Source: Negativicutes bacterium UBA1444
GTDB lineage: Bacteria; Bacillota; Negativicutes; UBA1444
Assembly (NCBI GenBank): GCA_002329525.1
Contig: DCTI01000112.1
Span: forward strand, 21,460-27,427
Reading direction: 5' to 3'
DNA length: 5,968 bases
Shown piece by piece: positions 1 to 5,418 of the stretch. Under the pieces are notes generated by a model. It saw only the letters and a program-made list of their open reading frames with translations, was not told where the DNA came from and made no database searches. Position 1 is the stretch's first letter; each line of letters begins with the position of its first letter. Both the position numbers and the translations under genes were made by a program.

Positions 1-629
1 CGGCTCCGGCCGATACTGTCGCCGCAACGACTGAAATCACTGCCCAGCGTCGACAGCTCGACATCCTGGTACTGCAACTGGGCTACGGTCTCCTGGCCGG
101 AAAAATCCAGCGTCTGCCGCTCCAGTCGGGCGGACAGCGTTTGCGCCGCCGTTAACAGTTGCGAAAGCTCCGCCAGCATCGTGATGTGGAAGGACGTCAT
201 GTAGACAGACAGCGGCTGCAAGCCCCGGTCCAGCTGAAACAGCGGCGCCATCAAATGATAGTCGCCTTTGTTGGCGCCAATTTCAAGCAGCGCGGCATTT
301 GCCAGGACCTCGTCGAGGTTCAGGACCAGGCTCCGGGCACCGCCGCCATGCAGCGGCGTAACCCGAATCTGTTCCGCCAACCGTTCGGGAACGGCAGCGA
401 GACGGGCGGCGGCCTGCGCCAATGCAGCCGCGGTCCGGTCGGGCCACTGCCGGCTCCGTCCAAAGGCGACCGCCTGCGCCTGCCGGATGCGCAAAAGATT
501 GCCCGGCAGTTCCGGCGGGAATGCCGGGCCGGGAACATTCACCGCCGACACCAGCCGGGCAGTCGCGATTCCATAGAAAGCGTCTTCGTCGATGGACCAG
601 TCGCCCAGCGCGTCGCGTTCCTGCCGCAT
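1..629 (-). CDS. Aspartase/fumarase-superfamily protein with altered active-site motifs (N-terminal part, runs off the left edge)
   Basis: The minus-strand frame stays open from ATG at 629 to the window edge, giving 209 codons. Seen: the start resembles aspartate ammonia-lyase (RQERDALGD, then DAFYGIATAR at residues 16-25 where the family has a YYGxxTxRA-like stretch). HGGGARSLVLNLDEVLANAAL at 94-113 (quoted in part: GGGARS, NLDEVLANAAL) aligns with GGAGTSVNMNTNEVLAN of E. coli AspA, and QYQDVELSTLG at 186-196 aligns with QLQDAVPMTLG. The residues that hold the substrate in the family are changed: the Thr of GTS is Arg99, the STND motif reads QPLS (138-141), and the GRT/GHT motif is lost before the QxQD. 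The conserved flexible SS loop would lie beyond the window. A normal family member is about 460-470 residues. It starts 17 bp after parB with a strong SD, so it is probably the third gene of the parAB operon. The superfamily call is fairly secure. Whether it is an enzyme is not; it may be a pseudoenzyme or have another substrate. Confidence 0.75.
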   Translation of the reverse strand, partial: MRQERDALGDWSIDEDAFYGIATARLVSAVNVPGPAFPPELPGNLLRIRQAQAVAFGRSRQWPDRTAAALAQAAARLAAVPERLAEQIRVTPLHGGGARSLVLNLDEVLANAALLEIGANKGDYHLMAPLFQLDRGLQPLSVYMTSFHITMLAELSQLLTAAQTLSARLERQTLDFSGQETVAQLQYQDVELSTLGSDFSRCGDSIGRS

Positions 630-636
630 TCGCATT

Positions 637-642
637 CCTCCT
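637..642 (-). promoter_or_regulatory. Ribosome binding site that fixes the start of the aspartase-like gene
   Basis: A perfect AGGAGG on the minus strand lies 7 nt before the ATG at 629 but only 1 nt before an in-frame ATG at 635. The spacing therefore favours 629 as the true start. The site sits in the 17-bp gap after the parB stop codon, which supports active translation of the downstream gene from a shared transcript. Confidence 0.7.
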
Positions 643-646
643 GCCG

Positions 647-1558
647 TCAGACGGGAAACGCCGACCGGCGAGCGCTCTGACGGCCGGCGGGATCATGATC
701 CGGTTCGCCGGTGATTTGTTCCAGCAGTCGCTGCAATTCTTCCGGCGAATAGTACTCGATCAAAATCACGCCGCAGTCGGCGTCCTTGGCCTGAATTTTC
801 ACCCGGGTTCCCAGCGCTGCGCTGAACTGGTCCGCCAACGCCTGCGCGCCGTCCGGCGGCGTTTTCCGGGATGCTGCCGGCGGCCGCCGCAACGGTTTTC
901 GTGTCCGCTGCCGGGCCAATTCCTCGGCTTCCCGCGCCGTCAGCGCGTGTTTGATGATTTCGGCGGCAGCTTCCTCCTGCAGGGATGGCGTGGGCAGCAC
1001 CAGTAACGGTCGGGCCTGTCCCGGGCTCATTGTTCCACGTGAAACAAATTCCTGAACCGTCGGCGGCAAATTCAGCAAGCGAACGGAGTTGGCGATGAAG
1101 GACCGGCTTTTGCCGACCTGGAGGGAAATTTCCTCCTGGGTCAGGTCAAACTCGTCCATCAGGCGTCGGTAAGCCAGCGCCTCTTCCATCGGATTCAGGT
1201 TTTCCCGCTGCAAGTTTTCGACCAGGGCGACCGCCGTCATTTCCGCATCGGTATATTCGCGGATCAGTGCCGGCACCACCGCCAGTCCGGCCAGCTGCGA
1301 CGCCCGCCAGCGCCGTTCACCGGCAATCAGCTCATAACCCTGGTTCTGGCGGCGGCAAACAATCGGCTGCAACACGCCATAGCGCTTAATGGACTCCGCC
1401 AGTTCCGCCAGTCGCTCCGCATCAAACTCCCGGCGCGGCTGAAAGCGGTTCGGCACGATATCGGCAAGCGCCAGTTCGGTCACGGATTCGCCGGTGGTCG
1501 ACTGGTAGTCGCCGGCCAACAGCGCGTCCAGCCCCCGGCCCAACCCTTTCCTATTCAT
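647..1558 (-). CDS. parB: Chromosome-partitioning protein ParB (Spo0J)
   Basis: ParB is a CTP-dependent DNA clamp that loads at parS, spreads along the origin region, recruits SMC and stimulates ParA. Seen in 303 residues: an N-terminal basic tail [11 protein letters not shown] (4-14) of the type that triggers ParA ATPase; the N-terminal CTP-binding domain with IAGERRWRA (78-86) and ENLQRENLN (114-122); a helix-turn-helix domain around 140-190; and a C-terminal dimerisation domain around 228-285. Four specificity positions defined for the ParB/Noc family read R152, S158, N163 and G180; Arg and Gly at the first and last are the parS-type state. The ATG overlaps the end of parA by 8 bp, so the two are translationally coupled. 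About 18 residues follow the usual C-terminal end ([18 protein letters not shown]), slightly longer than B. subtilis Spo0J. A parS site is embedded in the gene. Confidence 0.96.
   Translation of the reverse strand: MNRKGLGRGLDALLAGDYQSTTGESVTELALADIVPNRFQPRREFDAERLAELAESIKRYGVLQPIVCRRQNQGYELIAGERRWRASQLAGLAVVPALIREYTDAEMTAVALVENLQRENLNPMEEALAYRRLMDEFDLTQEEISLQVGKSRSFIANSVRLLNLPPTVQEFVSRGTMSPGQARPLLVLPTPSLQEEAAAEIIKHALTAREAEELARQRTRKPLRRPPAASRKTPPDGAQALADQFSAALGTRVKIQAKDADCGVILIEYYSPEELQRLLEQITGEPDHDPAGRQSARRSAFPV
1031..1046. promoter_or_regulatory. parS: parS centromere site inside parB
   Basis: TGTTCCACGTGAAACA is an exact match to the 16-bp B. subtilis parS site recognised by Spo0J. On the coding strand it encodes ParB residues 171-176 (FVSRGT), just before the specificity residue G180. 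B. subtilis likewise carries a parS site inside spo0J. ParB should load here and spread over parAB; besides segregation this could affect expression of its own operon. Confidence 0.95.
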
Positions 1559-2315
1559 CTCCCAGAACCTCCTTGGCTAGATCCATATATACTTCGGCTC
1601 CCCGCGATTTCGGGTCGTACTGGACGATGGGCAATCCATGACTCGGGGCCTCACTGAGGCGGACATTCCGCGGCACGATCGTCCGGTATACCTTGTTCCG
1701 GAAATGGTTCTTCACCTCGTCCACCACCTGAATCGACAGGTTGGTCCGGGCATCGAACATGGTCAACAAGACCCCCTCCAGTTGGAGTGACGGATTCAGG
1801 TTCTTTTGCACCAGGCCGACGGTCTTCATCAGCTGGGACAGCCCCTCCAGCGCGTAAAACTCACACTGTATCGGCACCAGAACCGACGTCGCGGCGGTCA
1901 GGGCATTGACGGTCAGCAGCCCCAAAGAAGGAGGACAGTCCATGATCACGAAATTATAACGGTACTTCACTTTTTCAAGCGACCGTTTCAGCATGTTCTC
2001 CCGGGCCAGCACCGAAACCAGTTCGACTTCGGCCCCCGCCAGCTGAATCGTGGCCGGCAGCAGCGACAGATTTTCCACCCGGGTTGGCAGACACGCCTCT
2101 TCCATCGGCACATCATTGACCAGGCAGTCGTAAATGCACCGCTTGACCGCCGCCTTGTCAATTCCCAGCCCGCTGGTGGAATTCCCCTGGGGATCGACGT
2201 CAATCAGCAATACCTTCTGGCCCAGATTGGCCAGGCAGGCGCTGAGATTGACGGCCGTCGTCGTCTTGCCGACGCCCCCCTTTTGATTGGCTACCGCAAT
2301 CACTTTAACCAACAC
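1551..2315 (-). CDS. parA: Chromosome-partitioning ATPase ParA (Soj)
   Basis: ParA is a deviant Walker-type ATPase that dimerises with ATP, binds the nucleoid non-specifically and drives origin segregation with ParB; in Bacillus it also controls DnaA. Seen in 254 residues: deviant Walker A KGGVGKTT (12-19) with the signature lysine, [13 protein letters not shown] (39-51), Walker [11 protein letters not shown] (123-132), and FDARTNL (188-193) and [13 protein letters not shown] (215-227) carrying R190 and R219, which match the DNA-binding arginines of B. subtilis Soj. Length matches the chromosomal family (about 253). The start is not certain: GTG at 2315 is only 4 nt from GAGG of the SD GAGGTGA (2323-2317), while TTG at 2312 has better spacing (7 nt) and gives exactly 253 residues. 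Upstream ATGs at 2329 and 2325 are out of frame. The gene is first of a parA-parB operon divergent from the photolyase gene. Confidence 0.97.
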   Translation of the reverse strand: MLVKVIAVANQKGGVGKTTTAVNLSACLANLGQKVLLIDVDPQGNSTSGLGIDKAAVKRCIYDCLVNDVPMEEACLPTRVENLSLLPATIQLAGAEVELVSVLARENMLKRSLEKVKYRYNFVIMDCPPSLGLLTVNALTAATSVLVPIQCEFYALEGLSQLMKTVGLVQKNLNPSLQLEGVLLTMFDARTNLSIQVVDEVKNHFRNKVYRTIVPRNVRLSEAPSHGLPIVQYDPKSRGAEVYMDLAKEVLGDE

Positions 2316-2331
2316 GTCACCTCATCCATTA

Positions 2332-2353
2332 TGTACAGTCATTCTGTGCAGAA
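2332..2353. repeat. Overlapping dyad elements in the parA-phr intergenic region (possible operator)
   Basis: Two overlapping inverted repeats are visible. TGTACAG (2332-2338) pairs with CTGTGCA (2344-2350) across a 5-nt spacer with one mismatch. TTCTG (2342-2346) and CAGAA (2349-2353) form perfect 5-bp arms around a central TG. They lie immediately upstream of the parA start, where an operator for the par operon would be expected. No regulator is identified, the sequence does not fit a Bacillus or E. coli LexA box, and short dyads can occur by chance. Confidence 0.3.
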
Positions 2354-2366
2354 CACGGACTGACCA

Positions 2367-2378
2367 TTACTATAGTAA
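2367..2378. promoter_or_regulatory. Symmetric -10-like palindrome, candidate bidirectional promoter for parA and phr
   Basis: TTACTATAGTAA is a perfect 12-bp palindrome that places a TATAGT hexamer (5 of 6 matches to TATAAT) on both strands, at 2371-2376 on plus and 2374-2369 on minus. It is AT-rich inside GC-rich sequence and sits between divergent genes. Distances to the starts are about 80 nt for phr and 55 nt for parA. The -35 elements are weak: on minus, TTGAAT (2400-2395) is 20 nt away, too far for a normal spacer; on plus, only 3 of 6 matches at best (TGCAGA, 2347-2352). Symmetric -10 elements producing divergent transcription are known in bacteria; the assignment here is inference. 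Confidence 0.35.
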
Positions 2379-2428
2379 CAACAACCAGCCCGACATTCAA
2401 CCGAATCCGCAAAATTATCCCGCAAAAA

Positions 2429-2444
2429 AGTTTCACGTGAAACA
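2429..2444. promoter_or_regulatory. parS: Second parS-like site in the photolyase leader
   Basis: AGTTTCACGTGAAACA differs from the parS consensus TGTTNCACGTGAAACA only at the first base, and contains a perfect 14-bp palindrome GTTTCACGTGAAAC (2430-2443). It ends 2 nt before the Shine-Dalgarno sequence of phr, downstream of the candidate promoter. ParB binding is very likely from the sequence match; an effect on phr expression is inference. Confidence 0.88.
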
Positions 2445-2446
2445 AC

Positions 2447-2452
2447 AGGAGG
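2447..2452 (+). promoter_or_regulatory. Ribosome binding site that sets the photolyase start
   Basis: AGGAGG lies 5 nt before the ATG at 2458. It excludes a much longer reading that would begin at 2287, inside parA, and pass through the parS-like site; the N-terminus from 2458 also matches other class II photolyases from its first residues. Confidence 0.75.
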
Positions 2453-2457
2453 GCGAA

Positions 2458-3822
2458 ATGAACCAGCAGCGAGTCCGCCGAATACAAAAAGGCGAAACGG
2501 GACCGGGACCCGTGGTATATTGGATGAGCCGGGATCAACGCGCCGAAGAGAACTGGGCGCTGCTGCACGCGCAGCAACAGGCGCTGGCCCGGCAGGCGCC
2601 GCTGACCGTTGTGTTCACGCTGGCGCCGGAATTTTTGTCGGCCCAGCCACGGCACTATCGCTTCCTGCTGGCCGGCCTGCAGGAAACGGCCCGGCAACTG
2701 GCGGCAAAAAACATTCCCCTGGTCGTGTTGTCCGGGGACCCGCCGACGACACTGGCGGAGTATCTCGGCCGACTGCCCTGTTCGTTGCTGGTCACGGATT
2801 TTGACCCGCTGAAACCGAAGCAGGCCTGGAAACGCGCCCTGCTGTCCGCCGTCACGGTTCCCGTCGATGAAGTCGACGCCCATAACGTCGTTCCCTGCTG
2901 GGTTGCGTCCACCAAGCAGGAGTTTGGCGCCTATACGCTCCGGCCGAAATTGCGCCGCCTGTTGGCGGACTTTACGGAGTCCTATCCGGAACTGCTCCGG
3001 CATCCCTTCGGTGACACCGCCGGAGCCGACGGGACGGCAGGAATCATTGCCGAGGCCACGCCCGAGGTGCCAGACTATCCGGGAATGAACCCGGGATCAA
3101 CTGCCGCACAACGGCAACTGCGCTGTTTCCTCGACGAAAAGTTGGCCGCCTACGACGATTCGCGCAATGACCCCGCCCAGAACGGCCAGTCCGACCTCTC
3201 TCCTTATCTCCACTTCGGACAGTTGTCGGCGCAGCGGGTGTTTCTGGAAATCGTCCAGGCCGGTCCCCTGCGGCAGAGTCAGGAAGCCTTCCTCGAAGAG
3301 CTCATCGTAAGGCGGGAACTGGCCGACAACTTCTGCCACTATAATCCGGACTATGACAATAGCAAAGGGTTTCCCGCCTGGGCGCAGGAAACCCTGAAAA
3401 AACATCGCGATGACCGGCGGCCCCTCCTGTACGACGCGGTTGAGCTGGCGGAGGCCCGCACCCACGATCCGGCGTGGAACGCGGCGCAGTGGCAAATGGT
3501 GGAAACCGGCAAGATGCATGGCTATATGCGGATGTACTGGGCCAAAAAAATTCTCGAGTGGACGAGTGATCCCGACACCGCCCTGACTGTCGCCATTGCG
3601 TTGAACAACCGTTATTCGCTGGACGGTCGGGACCCCAATGGGTATGCCGGCGTCGCATGGAGCATTGGCGGGGTTCACGACCGGCCCTGGAGCGAACGGG
3701 CAATCTTCGGCAAGATCCGCTACATGAACGCCGCCGGGCTGCGGCGAAAATTCAAAAACCTCGACGCCTACATAAATCGCTTTAACGGCAACGTCAACGC
3801 CGCTTCGGCACCACCATCGTAA
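2458..3822 (+). CDS. phr: Class II CPD deoxyribodipyrimidine photolyase
   Basis: The enzyme splits UV-induced cyclobutane pyrimidine dimers using blue light and reduced FAD. Seen: 454 residues, typical for class II. The N-terminus RVRRIQKGETGPGPVVYWMSR closely follows the Methanosarcina mazei enzyme, with VVYWMSRDQRAEENWALL at about 19-36. EELIVRRELADNF (280-292), WNAAQWQMVETGKMHG (340-355), NNRYSLDGRDPNGY (383-396) and FGKIRYMN (417-424) are hallmark C-terminal FAD-domain motifs. Trp340, Trp361 and Trp368 have the same spacing (21 and 7) as the class II electron-transfer triad W360-W381-W388 of M. mazei, so photoreduction should work. The gene stands alone on the plus strand between noc and parA, in a locus where these are usually adjacent, so it is probably an insertion; base composition does not obviously differ from its neighbours. 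It converges on noc with a 29-bp overlap and has its own terminator at 3855-3880. Confidence 0.95.
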   Translation: MNQQRVRRIQKGETGPGPVVYWMSRDQRAEENWALLHAQQQALARQAPLTVVFTLAPEFLSAQPRHYRFLLAGLQETARQLAAKNIPLVVLSGDPPTTLAEYLGRLPCSLLVTDFDPLKPKQAWKRALLSAVTVPVDEVDAHNVVPCWVASTKQEFGAYTLRPKLRRLLADFTESYPELLRHPFGDTAGADGTAGIIAEATPEVPDYPGMNPGSTAAQRQLRCFLDEKLAAYDDSRNDPAQNGQSDLSPYLHFGQLSAQRVFLEIVQAGPLRQSQEAFLEELIVRRELADNFCHYNPDYDNSKGFPAWAQETLKKHRDDRRPLLYDAVELAEARTHDPAWNAAQWQMVETGKMHGYMRMYWAKKILEWTSDPDTALTVAIALNNRYSLDGRDPNGYAGVAWSIGGVHDRPWSERAIFGKIRYMNAAGLRRKFKNLDAYINRFNGNVNAASAPPS

Positions 3823-4654
3823 GGGTCACGGTGTCCTCATCCTGTTCCTGAGTCAACCGGACATCCAGTCCGGTTTTTTTCATCTGTTTCACCAGTTCGC
3901 CCACGGTATTGATGAAAATCCGCACATCCTTGACAATTTTCAGCATGGCCGGGCGGCGGACCGGCTTCTGTTCCGGCGGCGGCGGAGTCTGGGCATCGAT
4001 CAGGGCCTCCGTGTCCCGGACATTCAGCTTTTGCTCGACCACCAGCTGCAAAACCGACCATTGCCGTTCCGGCTCCTCGATTTTGAGCAGAGCGCGGGAA
4101 TGGCGTTCGGTCAGTTTTTCGCGGAAGATATACTCGCGCATCGGCGGCGGCAGTTTCAACAGGCGCAGCTTATTGGCGATCGTCGACTGGTTCTTGCCGA
4201 CGCGCTCCGCCAGTTCCTCCTGCGTCAGGTCAAACTGGGTCAGCAGCTTTTCGTAGCCCAGGGCCTCCTCGAAAAAATGCAGATCCTCCCGCTGCAGGTT
4301 CTCGATCAGGGCAATCTCCGCCATCTCTTTGTCGTTGGCCGGGCGAAGCACGCAGGGAACCTCGGCCAGCTCTGCCTGGCGGGATGCGCGCAGCCGACGC
4401 TCGCCGGCGATCAGTTCATAGCCGGCGTCGGTCTTGCGGACGATCAAGGGCTGGATCACGCCGAACTCGCGGATCGACGCGGCCAGTTCCTGCAGCCCCT
4501 CCTCCGAAAAGGTTTTTCGGGGCTGAAAGGGATTGGGCTGAATCTCACCGACCGGAATCGGGAGAATCTCGGTTCGCAGGGGTTCCGGCTCCGGAAACTC
4601 CGCATTCTTTGCCGAGGGGATCCGGTTGAAAAAAAGTCTGCTAATCGTTTTCAT
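3794..4654 (-). CDS. noc: Nucleoid occlusion protein Noc (ParB-family)
   Basis: Noc binds NBS sites across the chromosome and the membrane, preventing FtsZ-ring assembly over the nucleoid. Seen in 286 residues (B. subtilis Noc is 283): an N-terminal MKTISRLFFNRIP that resembles the amphipathic membrane-targeting helix of Noc; a CTP-binding domain with LIAGERRLRA (81-90) and ENLQREDL (118-125); a helix-turn-helix region KNQSTIANKLRLLKLP (154-169) nearly identical to B. subtilis Noc; and a C-terminal dimerisation domain ending MVVPKRR. The four residues that distinguish NBS from parS recognition are Q156, K162, K167 and R184, all in the Noc state, which argues against a second ParB. It starts 14 bp after rsmG with an AGGTGAGGG ribosome binding site, so mnmG-rsmG-noc form one operon. 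Its last 9 codons overlap phr on the other strand, and its 3' part contains the phr terminator. Confidence 0.94.
   Translation of the reverse strand: MKTISRLFFNRIPSAKNAEFPEPEPLRTEILPIPVGEIQPNPFQPRKTFSEEGLQELAASIREFGVIQPLIVRKTDAGYELIAGERRLRASRQAELAEVPCVLRPANDKEMAEIALIENLQREDLHFFEEALGYEKLLTQFDLTQEELAERVGKNQSTIANKLRLLKLPPPMREYIFREKLTERHSRALLKIEEPERQWSVLQLVVEQKLNVRDTEALIDAQTPPPPEQKPVRRPAMLKIVKDVRIFINTVGELVKQMKKTGLDVRLTQEQDEDTVTLTMVVPKRR
3855..3880 (+). terminator. Intrinsic terminator of phr, embedded antisense in noc
   Basis: AACCGGAC (3855-3862), loop ATCCA, GTCCGGTT (3868-3875) form a perfect 8-bp stem followed directly by TTTTT, giving seven consecutive T (3874-3880). It lies 32 nt after the phr stop codon. 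It works in the plus direction only: read from noc the hairpin is followed by GACTCAGG with no U-tract. In noc the sequence encodes part of KKTGLDVRL in the C-terminal domain. Confidence 0.85.
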
Positions 4655-4668
4655 ACACCCTCACCTGT

Positions 4669-5418
4669 TTATTTTGCAACGGCGGACAATGGCAGTCGTT
4701 CCGGAATTCCGGCCTTGCGGGGATACTTCGCGGAAGTCGGCCGTTGTTTGTCAATCCGGATGATTGTGCGAGTCTCCGCCAGTAGCGGCAGCGTCGCCGA
4801 AACAACCGCAACGCCGCCGCCGCCGAGCAGCGTAATCGCCCGGCCCGCCGCGGCCAGCTCCGCTTCCGCCTTCGGCCCCTTCATCGCCACGAACGCGCCG
4901 CCAGGTTTTGCCAACGGCAGGCAAAGCTCCGTCAACACATTCAATTCGGCCACCGCCCGGGCCAGAACGATGTCGAACCGCTCGCGGAAGTCGGGATTGC
5001 GCCCCAGATCCTCGGCCCGGGACCAGACGACAGTCACATTAACCAAAGCCAATTTCTGAACGGCTTCCGTCAGGAACACCGTGCGCTTGCGCAGAGAATC
5101 CACCAGGACCACCCGCAGGTCCGGCCGCATGATGGCCAGCGGAATTCCGGGAAAGCCGGCACCGGTGCCAATATCGGCCACTCGGCCGCCAGGCGACAGC
5201 CAGCCGGTCTGCAACAGGGAGAGCGAATCGGCGAAATGCTTCACGGCCACGTCCAGCGGCTCCGTGATGCGGGTCAGGTTGACCTTCTCGTTATACTCCA
5301 GCAGAAAGTCGTAATAGACCGCGAACGCGGCCAGTTGCTCATCGGTGAGAACAACCGGCAATTCGGTCGCAGCCTGCCGAAGATACTGCAACATTTGTTC
5401 CGCCGCGTTACTCGGCAT
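4669..5418 (-). CDS. rsmG: 16S rRNA (guanine527-N7)-methyltransferase RsmG (GidB)
   Basis: RsmG uses S-adenosylmethionine to methylate N7 of G527 in the 530 loop of 16S rRNA; loss gives low-level streptomycin resistance in several bacteria. Seen in 249 residues, a little longer than E. coli (207) and close to B. subtilis (239): EYNEKVNLTRI (41-51), KHFADSLS (60-67), the SAM-binding motif ADIGTGAGFPGIPLAI (81-96), VDSLRKR (107-112), SRAEDL (133-138), ARAVAEL (153-159) and MKGPK (179-183). The ATG overlaps the mnmG end by 11 bp, indicating translational coupling, and an SD-like GAGGCGGGG precedes it. The C-terminal tail with KYPRKAGIPER (231-241) is a conserved family ending. Confidence 0.97.
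   Translation of the reverse strand: MPSNAAEQMLQYLRQAATELPVVLTDEQLAAFAVYYDFLLEYNEKVNLTRITEPLDVAVKHFADSLSLLQTGWLSPGGRVADIGTGAGFPGIPLAIMRPDLRVVLVDSLRKRTVFLTEAVQKLALVNVTVVWSRAEDLGRNPDFRERFDIVLARAVAELNVLTELCLPLAKPGGAFVAMKGPKAEAELAAAGRAITLLGGGGVAVVSATLPLLAETRTIIRIDKQRPTSAKYPRKAGIPERLPLSAVAK

Noticed and set aside
159..1006. Plus-strand and alternative minus-strand open frames over the left third (for example 159-680, 283-696, 422-1006)
   Set aside because: They are Arg/Pro-rich, low-complexity shadow translations of GC-rich genes in other frames; the aspartase-like frame and parB explain the region.
2181..2194. ATTCCCCTGGGGAT resembles a Noc-binding site (NBS), 10 of 14 matches
   Set aside because: It encodes the invariant DPQGN of the ParA active site, so the protein explains the sequence, and four mismatches is poor.
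2415..2423. TTATCCCGC as a possible DnaA box near parA
   Set aside because: It matches TTATCCACA at only 6 of 9 positions and no cluster of boxes accompanies it, so there is no support for an origin here.
2287..2457. Longer photolyase reading beginning at 2287
   Set aside because: The added 57 residues are unlike class II photolyases, overlap parA, and pass through the intergenic palindromes and parS; the AGGAGG-ATG at 2458 and homology fix the start.
4701..4712. Perfect palindrome CCGGAATTCCGG near the rsmG 3' end
   Set aside because: It lies in sequence coding the conserved GIPER tail, with no second copy or T-tract nearby; probably chance in GC-rich DNA.
4031..5059. 342-codon plus-strand open frame opposite noc and rsmG
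   Set aside because: It spans two well-identified genes and their junction, has no recognisable domain, and arises from GC-rich antisense sequence.
5142..5155. Half-NBS-like TTCCGGGAAA inside rsmG
   Set aside because: Only one half fits the palindrome, and it encodes the conserved GFPGIP of the SAM-binding motif.
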